Positions 17,511 to 25,779 of a DNA stretch of 64,000 bases are shown here, piece after piece (positions within the stretch are counted from its first letter, which is position 1; each line of letters begins with the position of its first letter). This DNA comes from Chloroflexota bacterium (lineage in GTDB: Bacteria; Chloroflexota; Anaerolineae; Aggregatilineales; Phototrophicaceae), in NCBI GenBank assembly GCA_016223085.1, contig JACRPS010000006.1:62001-126000 (forward strand), read 5' to 3'. The notes beneath the pieces were generated by a model. That model saw only the letters and a program-made list of their open reading frames with translations, searched no databases and had not been told where the DNA came from. The position numbers and the translations under genes are program-made.

Positions 17511-18320
17511 CTACCCAAACCGTCCCGAAATGTAATCCGCCGTTTCCGCCTGTTCCGGTTGCGTGAAAATCTGCTGCGTGTCGCCAAATTCGACCAGTTC
17601 GCCCCAGCGCGTTTCGGCCTTGCCTTCGCCGGATTTGCGGATGCTGAAAAACGCCGTGTAATCGCTGACACGCAGCGCCTGCTGCATATTGTGGGTGACG
17701 ATGATGATGGTGTACTGCGACACCAGTTCCTGCATCAGTTCTTCGATGCGCTGCGTCGAAATCGGGTCAAGCGCGGAACACGGCTCGTCCATCAGAATCA
17801 CGTCCGGCTCAACCGCGATGGTACGGGCGATGCACAACCGCTGCTGCTGCCCGCCGGACAGCGCCAGCCCGGATTTGTTCAGGTCGTTTTTCACTTCGTC
17901 CCACAGCGCAGCCTGCTTCAGGCTGGATTCGGCGATCTGCCGCAGGGTGTCCCGGTCGCGCACGCCCAGTAGGCGCGGGCCATAAACCACGTTCTCAAAG
18001 ATGCTCTTGGGGAACGGGTTCGGCTTCTGGAACACCATGCCGATGCGGCGGCGCACTTCCACCGGGTCTACCGATGGCTCGTAGAGATTCTGGCCGTGAT
18101 ACAGGATTTCCCCCTCGACGCGCGCGCCGGGGATCAGATCGTTCATCCGGTTGATGGCGCGCAGCACCGTACTTTTGCCACAGCCGGACGGGCCGATGAA
18201 AGCCGTAATCCGGTTGCGTTCAATCGGAATGGTCACATCCTTCACGGCGCGATAGCTGCCGTAATAGACGCTGACATTGTGAATATCAATGGCACGGTTC
18301 GAATGACCGTTCATGCTCAT
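17511..18320 (-). CDS. pstB: Phosphate ABC transporter ATP-binding protein PstB
   Basis: The 269-residue ATPase has Walker [11 protein letters not shown] near residue 44, the signature [15 protein letters not shown], Walker [14 protein letters not shown] and the switch His in [27 protein letters not shown] is diagnostic of PstB. It powers phosphate import through PstCA at the cytoplasmic membrane. The start ATGAGC overlaps the pstA stop (ATGA) and has AGGAGA upstream. Last gene of the pstS-C-A-B operon; no phoU follows. Confidence 0.97.
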   Translation of the reverse strand: MSMNGHSNRAIDIHNVSVYYGSYRAVKDVTIPIERNRITAFIGPSGCGKSTVLRAINRMNDLIPGARVEGEILYHGQNLYEPSVDPVEVRRRIGMVFQKPNPFPKSIFENVVYGPRLLGVRDRDTLRQIAESSLKQAALWDEVKNDLNKSGLALSGGQQQRLCIARTIAVEPDVILMDEPCSALDPISTQRIEELMQELVSQYTIIIVTHNMQQALRVSDYTAFFSIRKSGEGKAETRWGELVEFGDTQQIFTQPEQAETADYISGRFG

Positions 18321-19717
18321 GCCTGCAATCTCCTGCGAGCCTGGCTCCGCAGCACGAAGGCCACCGCGTTGATGGCGATCAGCAGCACCAGCAGGATGAT
18401 GATGGCGGCTGCGGCCAGTTCGCGGAAGCCCGCCTGCGGGCGCGCCGTCCAGTTGTAAATCTGAATCGGCAGCGCAGTAAAACGGGAAAAGAGCGTGGGG
18501 TCCTGGACAATATAGGTGGACGCGCCGACCACGACCAGCGGCGCGGTTTCGCCAACCGCCCGTGACAGCGACAGGATGATGCCGGTCAGGATGCCTGGCA
18601 GTGCCGATGGCAGTATCGAACGCCGAATGGTCTGCCACTTGGTCGCGCCCAGGCCATAGCTGGCCTCGCGGATGGACATCGGCACAGCGCGGATCGCTTC
18701 CTGTGCGTTGATGATAATCACCGGCAGCACCAGCAGCGCCAGCGTCAGTCCGGCGGTGATGATGTTACGCCCCGTGCCGTCGCTGACGCCAAACGCCTGC
18801 CCGCTGGTCAGCCCCAGCCCGCCGGTGCCGGGGTCACCCATAAAGCGCACCAGCAGTTGCAGGCCGAGCAAACCGTAGATAATGGACGGCACGCCGGCCA
18901 GATTGCGGATATTGGTTTCGATGATGCGGTTGTACCACTTGCGGTTGTCGGCGTATTCTTCCAGGTAAATCGCTGCCGCAATGCCGACCGGGAAGGCCGT
19001 CAGCACCACGATCACCAGCAGGTACAGCGTGCCGATCACGGCGGTGCGGACGCCGGAAATCAGCGGGTTGCTGTCCATCGGCTGCGTCAGCATCTCCAGC
19101 CGTAGCCAGGACTTGAATTGCAGTTCCGGGCGCGTCATTTCGTTCGGGTACAGTTCAACCAACCGCTGCTCGATGGCGGCGCGGTTTAACAGCCCTTCAA
19201 ACAGCGGCCAGCTTTCATCCACCGTCGGCTGGAGGATGGCGGTTTCGATCAGGTGCAGCAGTTCCGGCTGTGTCAGGCTGGCAGCGAGGATTTCCCCCAG
19301 CACCGCCGGACGTTCATCCGCCGCGATGTCCACCGGAGCTAACAGGCGGTATGCTTCCGGCACGGCTTTGCCCGCCAGCGATTGGCCCAGTGGCAGCCGC
19401 GCAAACTGCTTGAGTTCCATGTGGGCGACCGACTCAGCCATCAGCTTCGGCAGTTGGTTGGGTTCGTGTTGAACCAGCACGTCGGCCAGTTCCGCCGCGC
19501 TCAGGTCGGCCAGCGGGCGCTCGGACAGCGTTTCCGGCTCGACCTGGTACACCAGCGTTACATAACCAAACGCCTCATTAGCGATGGTTAAACCCAGCAG
19601 CACCAGCGCCAGAATCGCCACGCCGAACGACGCGGCGTACAGGCGGCGCATGAGGTTGCCGCGCTGTTGACGTTCCTTGAGCCTGCTGCGAAAAACACCG
19701 ACTTCGATCTGCGTCAC
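18317..19717 (-). CDS. pstA: Phosphate ABC transporter permease PstA with enlarged external loop
   Basis: The 466-residue permease is much longer than typical PstA (about 280-300). After the first helix ([18 protein letters not shown]) comes an insertion of roughly 160 residues (about 50-215) that is helical and Leu/Glu-rich. The normal core then begins, with [23 protein letters not shown] and the coupling-loop [42 protein letters not shown] is a typical PstA segment. It begins with GTG, which overlaps the pstC stop. The inserted region would sit on the outer face of the membrane. Confidence 0.93.
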   Translation of the reverse strand: MTQIEVGVFRSRLKERQQRGNLMRRLYAASFGVAILALVLLGLTIANEAFGYVTLVYQVEPETLSERPLADLSAAELADVLVQHEPNQLPKLMAESVAHMELKQFARLPLGQSLAGKAVPEAYRLLAPVDIAADERPAVLGEILAASLTQPELLHLIETAILQPTVDESWPLFEGLLNRAAIEQRLVELYPNEMTRPELQFKSWLRLEMLTQPMDSNPLISGVRTAVIGTLYLLVIVVLTAFPVGIAAAIYLEEYADNRKWYNRIIETNIRNLAGVPSIIYGLLGLQLLVRFMGDPGTGGLGLTSGQAFGVSDGTGRNIITAGLTLALLVLPVIIINAQEAIRAVPMSIREASYGLGATKWQTIRRSILPSALPGILTGIILSLSRAVGETAPLVVVGASTYIVQDPTLFSRFTALPIQIYNWTARPQAGFRELAAAAIIILLVLLIAINAVAFVLRSQARRRLQA

Positions 19718-21198
19718 TCGTACATCTCCCGGAAGCGCCGCGTGATGGTGGTGCTGATCTGGGTCAGCACGAAGGTTATCACAAACAGCGTTAAGCCGAT
19801 TGAGAAAATGCTGTTGTAGTCCACCGACTGGTAGCTCAGGTCGCCGCCGCTGATGCGGGCGATGTGGCCGGTCATCGTCTCCGCGCCGACGGCGAAGTTG
19901 GGCGGGAACGTCCAGTTTGGTCCCGCACCCGCCGCGATGGCGACGATCATGGTTTCGCCCACCGCGCGCGAGATGCCGAGGATGACGGCGGCCATGATGC
20001 CGGACAGCGCCGCCGGCAGCACCACATGGGTGATCGTTTCCAGTTTGGTCGCGCCCAGGCCGTAGCTGGCTTCGCGCAGGCCGCGCGGCACCGCGCCCAT
20101 CGCGTCCACGCTCATTGAAGCAATGGTGGGGATGACCATGATGCCTACCACGATACCCGCCGACAGCGTGTTATAGATGTCCACCCCGAACAGCGGGCGC
20201 AGCACGCCGAGCGTGACAAACTGGAGCGCGAAGAAACCGTAAACGACGGTCGGCACGCCGACCAGGATTTCCAGAATCGGGTTCAGAATGTTGCGCACCC
20301 GCAGCGAAGCGTATTCGCTGAGGTAAATGGCGGCGGCCAGCCCGACCGGCAGTGCCACCAGAATGGCAACAAAGGTTGTCATGAGCGTGGCTTCGATCAG
20401 CGGCAGCACGCCGAACTGGCCGGTTTGCGGCTGCCAGACCGTGCCGGTGAAATACGTCAGAATATCCGGACGGCGTTCGACTTCAATCACCGTGTCCGCC
20501 GCGTGATCGCGCGCCGTCGTGCCTTCGTAGCCGCGCTCGACGGTGAGCGTGTCGCCGTTGACGGCGGCCACGCGCAGCGTTTCGGTTTCCAGCCTGATCG
20601 TTTGTCCCGCCGTAAAATTCCGGCCCGCGCCCGCCGGCAGGCTAATCTGCGTTGTGCCGGTGGGCAGCGCGGCGTTGGTCCGAATCGGCGCTTCTGCCAG
20701 CGGCAGGATAGCCGTGCCCGGCGTATGGTTCTGCGCCTGCGTCCCAACCTGGCCGCGCTCGACCACAATGGAGCGTTCGCGGCGTTCAGTCACCCGCATT
20801 ACTTCTTCGTCCACCTGAATCAGCGAACCGACGGTAAACGGCACGCGCTGGCCGTCGGCCAGGTCCAGCAACAGTACGTTTGTGTCTGTTGTAACCGCGC
20901 TGTCGCTGCCAGCGCGCAGCGTGGCGGTCGGCGCATCAGCGGCGACAACCGTCATCTTGGCCTGAATCCAGGCGCGCGACTGGAAAAACGCGACCGCTTC
21001 CGTGCCGAGGAAAATCACAATAAAGATCGTCGTGAAGATGGACAGAATGCCCGCGCCAAACAGCAGCATCGAGATTCCGCGTTCGCTCAGGCGGGGATGG
21101 CGGAAAATATCGGCGCGTTCAGCACGGCGGCCTGCTGCCCTGGAGAGCAGTCGGCTGCGTTCCGCGCTGTACGGATTGGATTCTATCGCTTGAACCAT
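19714..21198 (-). CDS. pstC: Phosphate ABC transporter permease PstC with inserted extracytoplasmic repeats
   Basis: Start 21198 is supported by AAGGAGAG. The 494-residue protein exceeds normal PstC by about 180 residues. Between TM1 (LLFGAGILSIFTTIFIVIFLG) and the permease core lies an insertion with two similar modules, each ending in an RG-x2-GT-x-A-x2-H pattern (ERGQVGTQAQNHTPGT and ERGYEGTTARDHAADT). The core has [41 protein letters not shown] and the final MTGHIARISGGDL region. It forms the channel with PstA. The modules look like small beta-rich domains facing outward. Confidence 0.94.
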   Translation of the reverse strand: MVQAIESNPYSAERSRLLSRAAGRRAERADIFRHPRLSERGISMLLFGAGILSIFTTIFIVIFLGTEAVAFFQSRAWIQAKMTVVAADAPTATLRAGSDSAVTTDTNVLLLDLADGQRVPFTVGSLIQVDEEVMRVTERRERSIVVERGQVGTQAQNHTPGTAILPLAEAPIRTNAALPTGTTQISLPAGAGRNFTAGQTIRLETETLRVAAVNGDTLTVERGYEGTTARDHAADTVIEVERRPDILTYFTGTVWQPQTGQFGVLPLIEATLMTTFVAILVALPVGLAAAIYLSEYASLRVRNILNPILEILVGVPTVVYGFFALQFVTLGVLRPLFGVDIYNTLSAGIVVGIMVIPTIASMSVDAMGAVPRGLREASYGLGATKLETITHVVLPAALSGIMAAVILGISRAVGETMIVAIAAGAGPNWTFPPNFAVGAETMTGHIARISGGDLSYQSVDYNSIFSIGLTLFVITFVLTQISTTITRRFREMYE

Positions 21199-21248
21199 AG
21201 CTCTCCTTGAGCTGACTGCCTTAAGCCAGGCTGATGATAGCACGACGC

Positions 21249-21265
21249 TTTTAAGGCGGTGTTAA
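21249..21265 (-). promoter_or_regulatory. Putative Pho box upstream of pstC
   Basis: On the minus strand TTAACA and TTAAAA are spaced by 5 bp (11-bp repeat period), as in Bacillus-type PhoP direct repeats. It sits 51-67 nt before the pstC start, so pstCAB may have its own phosphate-regulated promoter. Confidence 0.45.
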
Positions 21266-21330
21266 GAGTCGTGGGTATTTCGCTAACATACCGCCAGGGA
21301 AAATTTAACCATTGTGATGCTGCAAACGAC

Positions 21331-21354
21331 AGGGGCACACGACGGCGTGCCCCT
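21331..21354. repeat. REP-like palindrome
   Basis: Arms AGGGGCAC/GTGCCCCT in the pstS-pstC spacer. It could attenuate transcription between the highly needed binding protein and the permeases. Confidence 0.75.
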
Positions 21355-21383
21355 GCACAGGTGGAGACGGCTGCGCTGCTGAG

Positions 21384-22736
21384 CTACATCCCTGCCGGCA
21401 GCGCCGCCAGCAGATTGAGTTTCGCCAGATTCAGCGCGAAGGCGCTGGACGGGAAATAACCGACGTTGGCGGCTTCTTCGTCCGCGTGGGTCAGGTAGAA
21501 GTTGATAAACGCGCCAACCTGCGGCTTGGCCGCGAGGATGCCGGCATCGGAGTAGATGAACAGCGGGCGCGCCAGAGCATAATCGCCGCTTTCGACGCTC
21601 TCGGCGTTCGGCGTCACGCCTTCAATTGCCACCGCGCGCAGGCGGTCGCCCTCGGCCTGATAGTAAGCGTAGCCGAAGAAACCGACCGCGTAGGGGCTGC
21701 TTTCCACACCCTGCACCAGCACGTTGTCGTCCTCACTCAGTTGCAGGTTGCTGGAGGCCAGAATTGGGGCCTCATCTTCATCGAAGATTTCTTCGACGAA
21801 GTAATCAAACGTGCCACTGTCCGTGCCGGGGATGAAACGCTGAATCGGTTCGTTCGGCCACTCAGGGCGCACGTCCGACCAGTTCTGCACCGTGCTGAAG
21901 ATGGCGCGCAGTTCGTCGGTCGTCACGTCCTGCACGAAGTCATTTTCGCCGCTGACGACGACGGCCAGCCCATCCGTGCCAACGCGGAATTCAATCGGCG
22001 TGCGTGGCGGATTGAGCGCGGCGCAGGCGTCCACTTCTTCCTGACGGATGGCGCGGCTGGCGTTGGAGATGTCGGTTTCACCGTTCACGCAGAAGCGTTC
22101 AAAACCAGCACCCGTGCCGATGCTGTCCACCGTGACCGTGCCAGTGTAACCTTCGTCGCCAAACCGGGCAGCCACCGCTTCGGTCAGCGGGAACACGGTC
22201 GAGCTGCCGGCAGTTACGATGTCACCTTCAACGGATAGCGGGTCAACGGCAGGCAGTTCGATGTCGGGTAGGATCACCGCGTCAATCACGTGAATCACGC
22301 CGTTGCTGGCTTCCACGTCTGCTGTCACGACATTAGCGTTTTCGACCTGCACGCCCGCGTCGCCAACCGTAATGCTGATCGGGTTGCCTTCAACCGAGGC
22401 CACCTCGCCGCTGGCAACGTCTGCCGACATCACTTTACCGGGGACAACGTGGTAGGTCAGGATGCGGGTCAGGGTGTCTTTACCGGCTTCGGAGGTCAGG
22501 TACTCCACGACCGGGGCAGGCAGCGCGGCGAAAGCGTCATTCGTCGGGGCGAAGACGGTGAACGGGCCGGCGCCCTTCAGCGTGTCCACCAGCCCGGCGG
22601 TTTCTACCAGTTGAACCAGCGTGGAGAAGTCGGCATTGCCGGCGGCCACCTCCACAATCGTCTGATCCTGCGCCACCGTGCCGAAGACCGGCACGACCAG
22701 CAGCAGCACGGCGACCAAAAGCACAAAACGTTTCAT
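21384..22736 (-). CDS. pstS: Phosphate-binding protein PstS fused to an N-terminal fasciclin domain
   Basis: The start at 22736 has AGGAGAG upstream. The 450-residue protein has a signal peptide (MKRFVLLVAVLLLVVPVFG, cleavage near TVAQ). A FAS1 domain spans about 25-158 (GPFTVFAPTNDAFAALP, LTYHVVPGKVMSADV, NGVIHVIDAVILP). A PstS domain follows from 170 (ITAGSSTVFPLTEAV-like start, DSIGTGAGFERFC, DISNASRAIRQEE, PGTDSGTFDYFVEEIF, FFGYAYYQ, YSDAGILAAKPQVGAFINFYL). PstS captures phosphate and delivers it to PstCA. No lipobox Cys is present, so the FAS1 part may retain the protein at the cell surface (inference). Confidence 0.95.
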   Translation of the reverse strand: MKRFVLLVAVLLLVVPVFGTVAQDQTIVEVAAGNADFSTLVQLVETAGLVDTLKGAGPFTVFAPTNDAFAALPAPVVEYLTSEAGKDTLTRILTYHVVPGKVMSADVASGEVASVEGNPISITVGDAGVQVENANVVTADVEASNGVIHVIDAVILPDIELPAVDPLSVEGDIVTAGSSTVFPLTEAVAARFGDEGYTGTVTVDSIGTGAGFERFCVNGETDISNASRAIRQEEVDACAALNPPRTPIEFRVGTDGLAVVVSGENDFVQDVTTDELRAIFSTVQNWSDVRPEWPNEPIQRFIPGTDSGTFDYFVEEIFDEDEAPILASSNLQLSEDDNVLVQGVESSPYAVGFFGYAYYQAEGDRLRAVAIEGVTPNAESVESGDYALARPLFIYSDAGILAAKPQVGAFINFYLTHADEEAANVGYFPSSAFALNLAKLNLLAALPAGM

Positions 22737-23052
22737 ACGGCTGTTCTCTCCTGAAATATCGTTCATTCGCTGGAAATGCGCTTGGCATTTCTTCAGGCAT
22801 GATACCGGCGGTGTTTTAACAAACGGGATTCGCTCTGTTATGGAAACCCACCAGTTCGGTTAATGGCGCACGAATCGTTGGTTAAGAATGTTAAGAAAGG
22901 GCTGACTGTTTTGGGACTAAAACCCTATGGGGAAAGGACGCTTGGGTATTGGATAATTGGCCTATATAATGACACCTGTGATTGGTGTTGCATGACCAAC
23001 AACCGGGTGTTTTCACTCCCAGTACGCCTGTCTTCAGCGGTGGTTTTATCCT
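22737..23052. promoter_or_regulatory. Divergent pstS / histidine kinase control region
   Basis: This 316-base region holds no gene. It separates pstS (minus) from a histidine kinase (plus) and contains the TTAAC-type repeats described at 22858-22894, plus another TTAACA on the plus strand at 22816-22821. No REP palindrome lies in it. Confidence 0.5.
22858..22894 (-). promoter_or_regulatory. Putative Pho box cluster upstream of pstS
   Basis: Read on the minus strand, TTAACA (22894-22889), TTAACC (22885-22880) and TTAACC (22863-22858) line up. The last two are 22 bp apart, two helical turns, in keeping with repeated 11-bp PhoP-type half-sites. Located about 125-160 nt upstream of pstS. Confidence 0.4.
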
Positions 23053-24381
23053 ATGCACAGCGTCAATTCGTCCCGTGATCGTAGTCTGTTGGTAGTATCG
23101 TTAACCGTTTTAACCCTCCTCACCCTGGCCGTGATTGTGTTCGCGGCGGTTCGGCTGCTGGAACAGGCTGATTATCTGGGCAGCCTGCCGGAACCGTCGA
23201 ACATGGCCGCGCTTCAGTTTAACAACGCGGCGGTGGTTGCGCTGGTGGCCGCCGCGCTGCTGTTTGCCGCTTCCGCCGCGCTGACCGTTATCGCCATGCG
23301 CCGCCTGCGCGCCGCCCAGGCCGAGCGTGTCCAGGCCGAGGTGGAACGCCAGTTGGCCGAAAACACGGCGCGGCTGACCGGCGAGGTCAAGCGGCTGAAA
23401 GCCGTACTGGACGGTATGAACGACGGCATTATCTATACTGAAAACAGCGTGATTCGGTACGCCAACCGGACTGTTGTGCGCATGATCGGCTATGACGGCA
23501 GCGAATCGGAAACCGACACCAGCAACCGGCTGGCCGGGCTGTACCAGTCGTTGTCGTCGCTGATCGGGCAAAATAGCAAAAGTCAGGGGGTGTTCACCAT
23601 CCGGCGCAAGGATGGCACGGAATTTGACGCCCGCGTGACGCACACCCATCTGGACAGCGGCGGGGTTGTGACTGTGATCGAGGACAACAGCGCCGAAAAG
23701 ACGCTGCAAAACCAGCGCCTGCGGTTTGTATCCAACGCCTCGCACGAACTGCGTACGCCGGTCGCCAATCTGAAAACGCGAGTGTACCTGATGCGCCGCC
23801 AGCCGGAAAAACTGAACGAACACCTGGACGTGGTGGAGCAGGTCATCGGCAAAATGCAGCAGTTGATGGAAGACCTGTTTGACTTCACCGAGATCGAACG
23901 GGGCAACCTGCTGCTGGAACGGGAAGACGTGGCGCTGCAAGACCTGATTACCGAGGTGGTCAAAAGCTATCAGGCCAAAGCCGACCGGCGTTCCGTCACG
24001 CTGGAATGTGATTTCGCGCCCAGGCCGCTGCTGGCGTTTATTGACCGGCGTCGCTTCGCCCAGGTGATGACCAGCCTGATCTCCAGCGCCCTCAGCCACA
24101 CCCGCGAAGGCGGCACGGTGCAGGTGCGCGCCGTCCATGACCCCGACACCACCAGCCGCGCCATCATTCAGGTGCAGGACAACGGCGTCGGCATCGCGCG
24201 CGATTTGCTGGCGCAGGTGTTCCAGCCGTTTTCGCTCGCCAAACACGGTGACATGGGCGGCACGGCGCTGGGGCTGACGCTCTCCAAGGAGATCGTCGAA
24301 ATGCACGGCGGCACCATCGTCGCCGACAGCGAGGAAGGCAAAGGTACGCTGTTCACCATCCGGCTGCCGCTGACAGGGTAA
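23053..24381 (+). CDS. PAS-containing sensor histidine kinase (PhoR-like), altered ATP site
   Basis: The 442-residue protein has two membrane helices (about 14-34 and 56-76), a coiled linker, a PAS domain (about 110-215), and a HisKA domain with the phospho-acceptor His in FVSNASHELRTPVANLKT. The HATPase domain has the D-x-G-x-G motif (VQDNGVGIARDLL). The N-box, normally N-L-x-x-N-A, reads SLISSALSHT, so both Asn are Ser; the G2 box reads GGTALGL. The order TM-PAS-HisKA and the position divergent from pst suggest a PhoR role. No response regulator gene is adjacent. Confidence 0.88.
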   Translation: MHSVNSSRDRSLLVVSLTVLTLLTLAVIVFAAVRLLEQADYLGSLPEPSNMAALQFNNAAVVALVAAALLFAASAALTVIAMRRLRAAQAERVQAEVERQLAENTARLTGEVKRLKAVLDGMNDGIIYTENSVIRYANRTVVRMIGYDGSESETDTSNRLAGLYQSLSSLIGQNSKSQGVFTIRRKDGTEFDARVTHTHLDSGGVVTVIEDNSAEKTLQNQRLRFVSNASHELRTPVANLKTRVYLMRRQPEKLNEHLDVVEQVIGKMQQLMEDLFDFTEIERGNLLLEREDVALQDLITEVVKSYQAKADRRSVTLECDFAPRPLLAFIDRRRFAQVMTSLISSALSHTREGGTVQVRAVHDPDTTSRAIIQVQDNGVGIARDLLAQVFQPFSLAKHGDMGGTALGLTLSKEIVEMHGGTIVADSEEGKGTLFTIRLPLTG

Positions 24382-24416
24382 GCCGTTGAGGATGTGATTG
24401 ACTGTGGCAATTTCTT

Positions 24417-24445
24417 GTAGGGACGACCTGACAGGTCGTCCCTAC
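24417..24445. repeat. REP-like palindrome
   Basis: Arms GTAGGGACGACCTG/CAGGTCGTCCCTAC around one A, 35 nt after the kinase stop. Confidence 0.9.
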
Positions 24446-24476
24446 CCATTCCTCGCCCTTTACCCCTTCTTCCCCT

Positions 24477-24496
24477 GAGTCCGGCATGCCGGACTC
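24477..24496. terminator. Perfect 20-bp palindrome, possible terminator
   Basis: GAGTCCGGCA/TGCCGGACTC forms a tight stem, followed a few bases later by CCGTTTTA. It could end the kinase transcript. Confidence 0.4.
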
Positions 24497-24648
24497 GCCG
24501 TTTTATCAGCTCCTTTTTGTTGCCCGCTGCCGCCAACAGCTTAGACCATTCCAACGCGATTGGACTATACTAGGAATTGAACCAGGGAACGGGCAACGCG
24601 GCCCGGCGTTCCCTGCTCCCTGCTGGCTACAACAAGGAGGTGTACGGA

Positions 24649-25734
24649 ATGATCGGACTTGACGACGTAAAACAGCTTTTAGCGCAGGCTGACGATCACA
24701 CGCTGTCGCTTTATCTGGCCGTAGACCCGGCATTACAGGAAAATCAGGCGACTATCCCCGCCTGGCGTATCTGGCTTAAAAACGCGCTGAAGGGCGTTGA
24801 AAAAGATTTGGGTGATACGCAGCGGGACAACTGGAACACCATTCGTTCGCGGCTGGATACCTTTCTCGATACCTATGTGCCGGACAGCAAGGGGCTGGCG
24901 CTGTTTTACGGGCCGAAGCTGGACCAGGTCCATCCGCTGCCGGTGCCGGTAGAAAACCGCATCGCGTTTGGCAAACCGTTAATCGCCCCACTGGTGTGGG
25001 CAATTGACGAATACCAGCCGTACCTGGTGGTGATGGTGGATACGGAAAAAGCCAGCTTCATCAAGGCCTATCTGGGCCGCGCTGGCCAGCAGGACACCAT
25101 GACACTGGAGATGGATACGTCCGACTGGCGCGAAAAGACGTTGATGCCGCCGTCCTTCCGGCGCAACGCTGCCGCCGGCGTGACACACGGCGACCAGCGC
25201 GAACGGTTTGAAGACCGCGTGGAAGAATGGGTGGGCCGGTTTTACAAGGACGTGGCGGAACGGATTGTCGAACTGGCGCAGGAGCAGGGCATTGAGCGGA
25301 TTGTGATCGGAGGCAACGAGGAGTCCGCCCACGCCGTGCATAAGCTGCTGCCGGAAAAGCTGACCAAAGCGGTGGTTGACGTGCAGGGCATCCCCATGCG
25401 CTACACACCGCATGAAGTTCTCAGCCAGATACTGCCTACCGCGCTGGACCACGAACGCGAGCATGAAATGAACCTGGTTGAGCAGGTGGTAAATCTGGCG
25501 AAAGCTGGCGGACGTGGCGCACTGGGCAAGGAAGCCGTGCTGCACGCGATGGAACAGCAGCGGGTGGAACTGCTGATTGTGCCCTGGCCGCTGCCGGACG
25601 GTGACGGCCTGATGACAGAACTGCCAATGCGCGCGATGGAAAGTGGCTGCGCCATCGAAATGGTTCATGGCGAGGCTGCCGAGCGCGTTAAAGCGGAAGG
25701 GGGATTAGCCGCGCGGCTGTATTACGCGCTGTAA
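24649..25734 (+). CDS. VLRF1/baeRF-like (eRF1-related) protein
   Basis: The 361-residue protein resembles the bacterial eRF1-like families (baeRF/VLRF1). An N-terminal domain starts LSLYLAVDPALQENQ and includes GLALFYGPKLD. A middle domain reads PYLVVMVDTEKASFIKAYLGRAG, the strand-helix start shared with release factor domain 2. The C-terminal domain (about 205-361) holds IERIVIGGNEESAHAVHKLLPEKL and a final VELLIVPWPLPDG, resembling release factor domain 3 / L7Ae fold. The middle domain lacks GGQ, the peptide-release motif. AAGGAGGTG precedes the ATG. A ribosome-rescue or stress role is inferred from the family only. Confidence 0.7.
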   Translation: MIGLDDVKQLLAQADDHTLSLYLAVDPALQENQATIPAWRIWLKNALKGVEKDLGDTQRDNWNTIRSRLDTFLDTYVPDSKGLALFYGPKLDQVHPLPVPVENRIAFGKPLIAPLVWAIDEYQPYLVVMVDTEKASFIKAYLGRAGQQDTMTLEMDTSDWREKTLMPPSFRRNAAAGVTHGDQRERFEDRVEEWVGRFYKDVAERIVELAQEQGIERIVIGGNEESAHAVHKLLPEKLTKAVVDVQGIPMRYTPHEVLSQILPTALDHEREHEMNLVEQVVNLAKAGGRGALGKEAVLHAMEQQRVELLIVPWPLPDGDGLMTELPMRAMESGCAIEMVHGEAAERVKAEGGLAARLYYAL

Positions 25735-25746
25735 TCAGAACAGTCT

Positions 25747-25775
25747 GTAGGGACACGTCGCCGCCGTGTCCCTAC
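25747..25775. repeat. REP-like palindrome
   Basis: Arms GTAGGGACACG and CGTGTCCCTAC with a GC-rich centre, 12 nt after the preceding stop. Confidence 0.85.
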
Positions 25776-25779
25776 CCTC

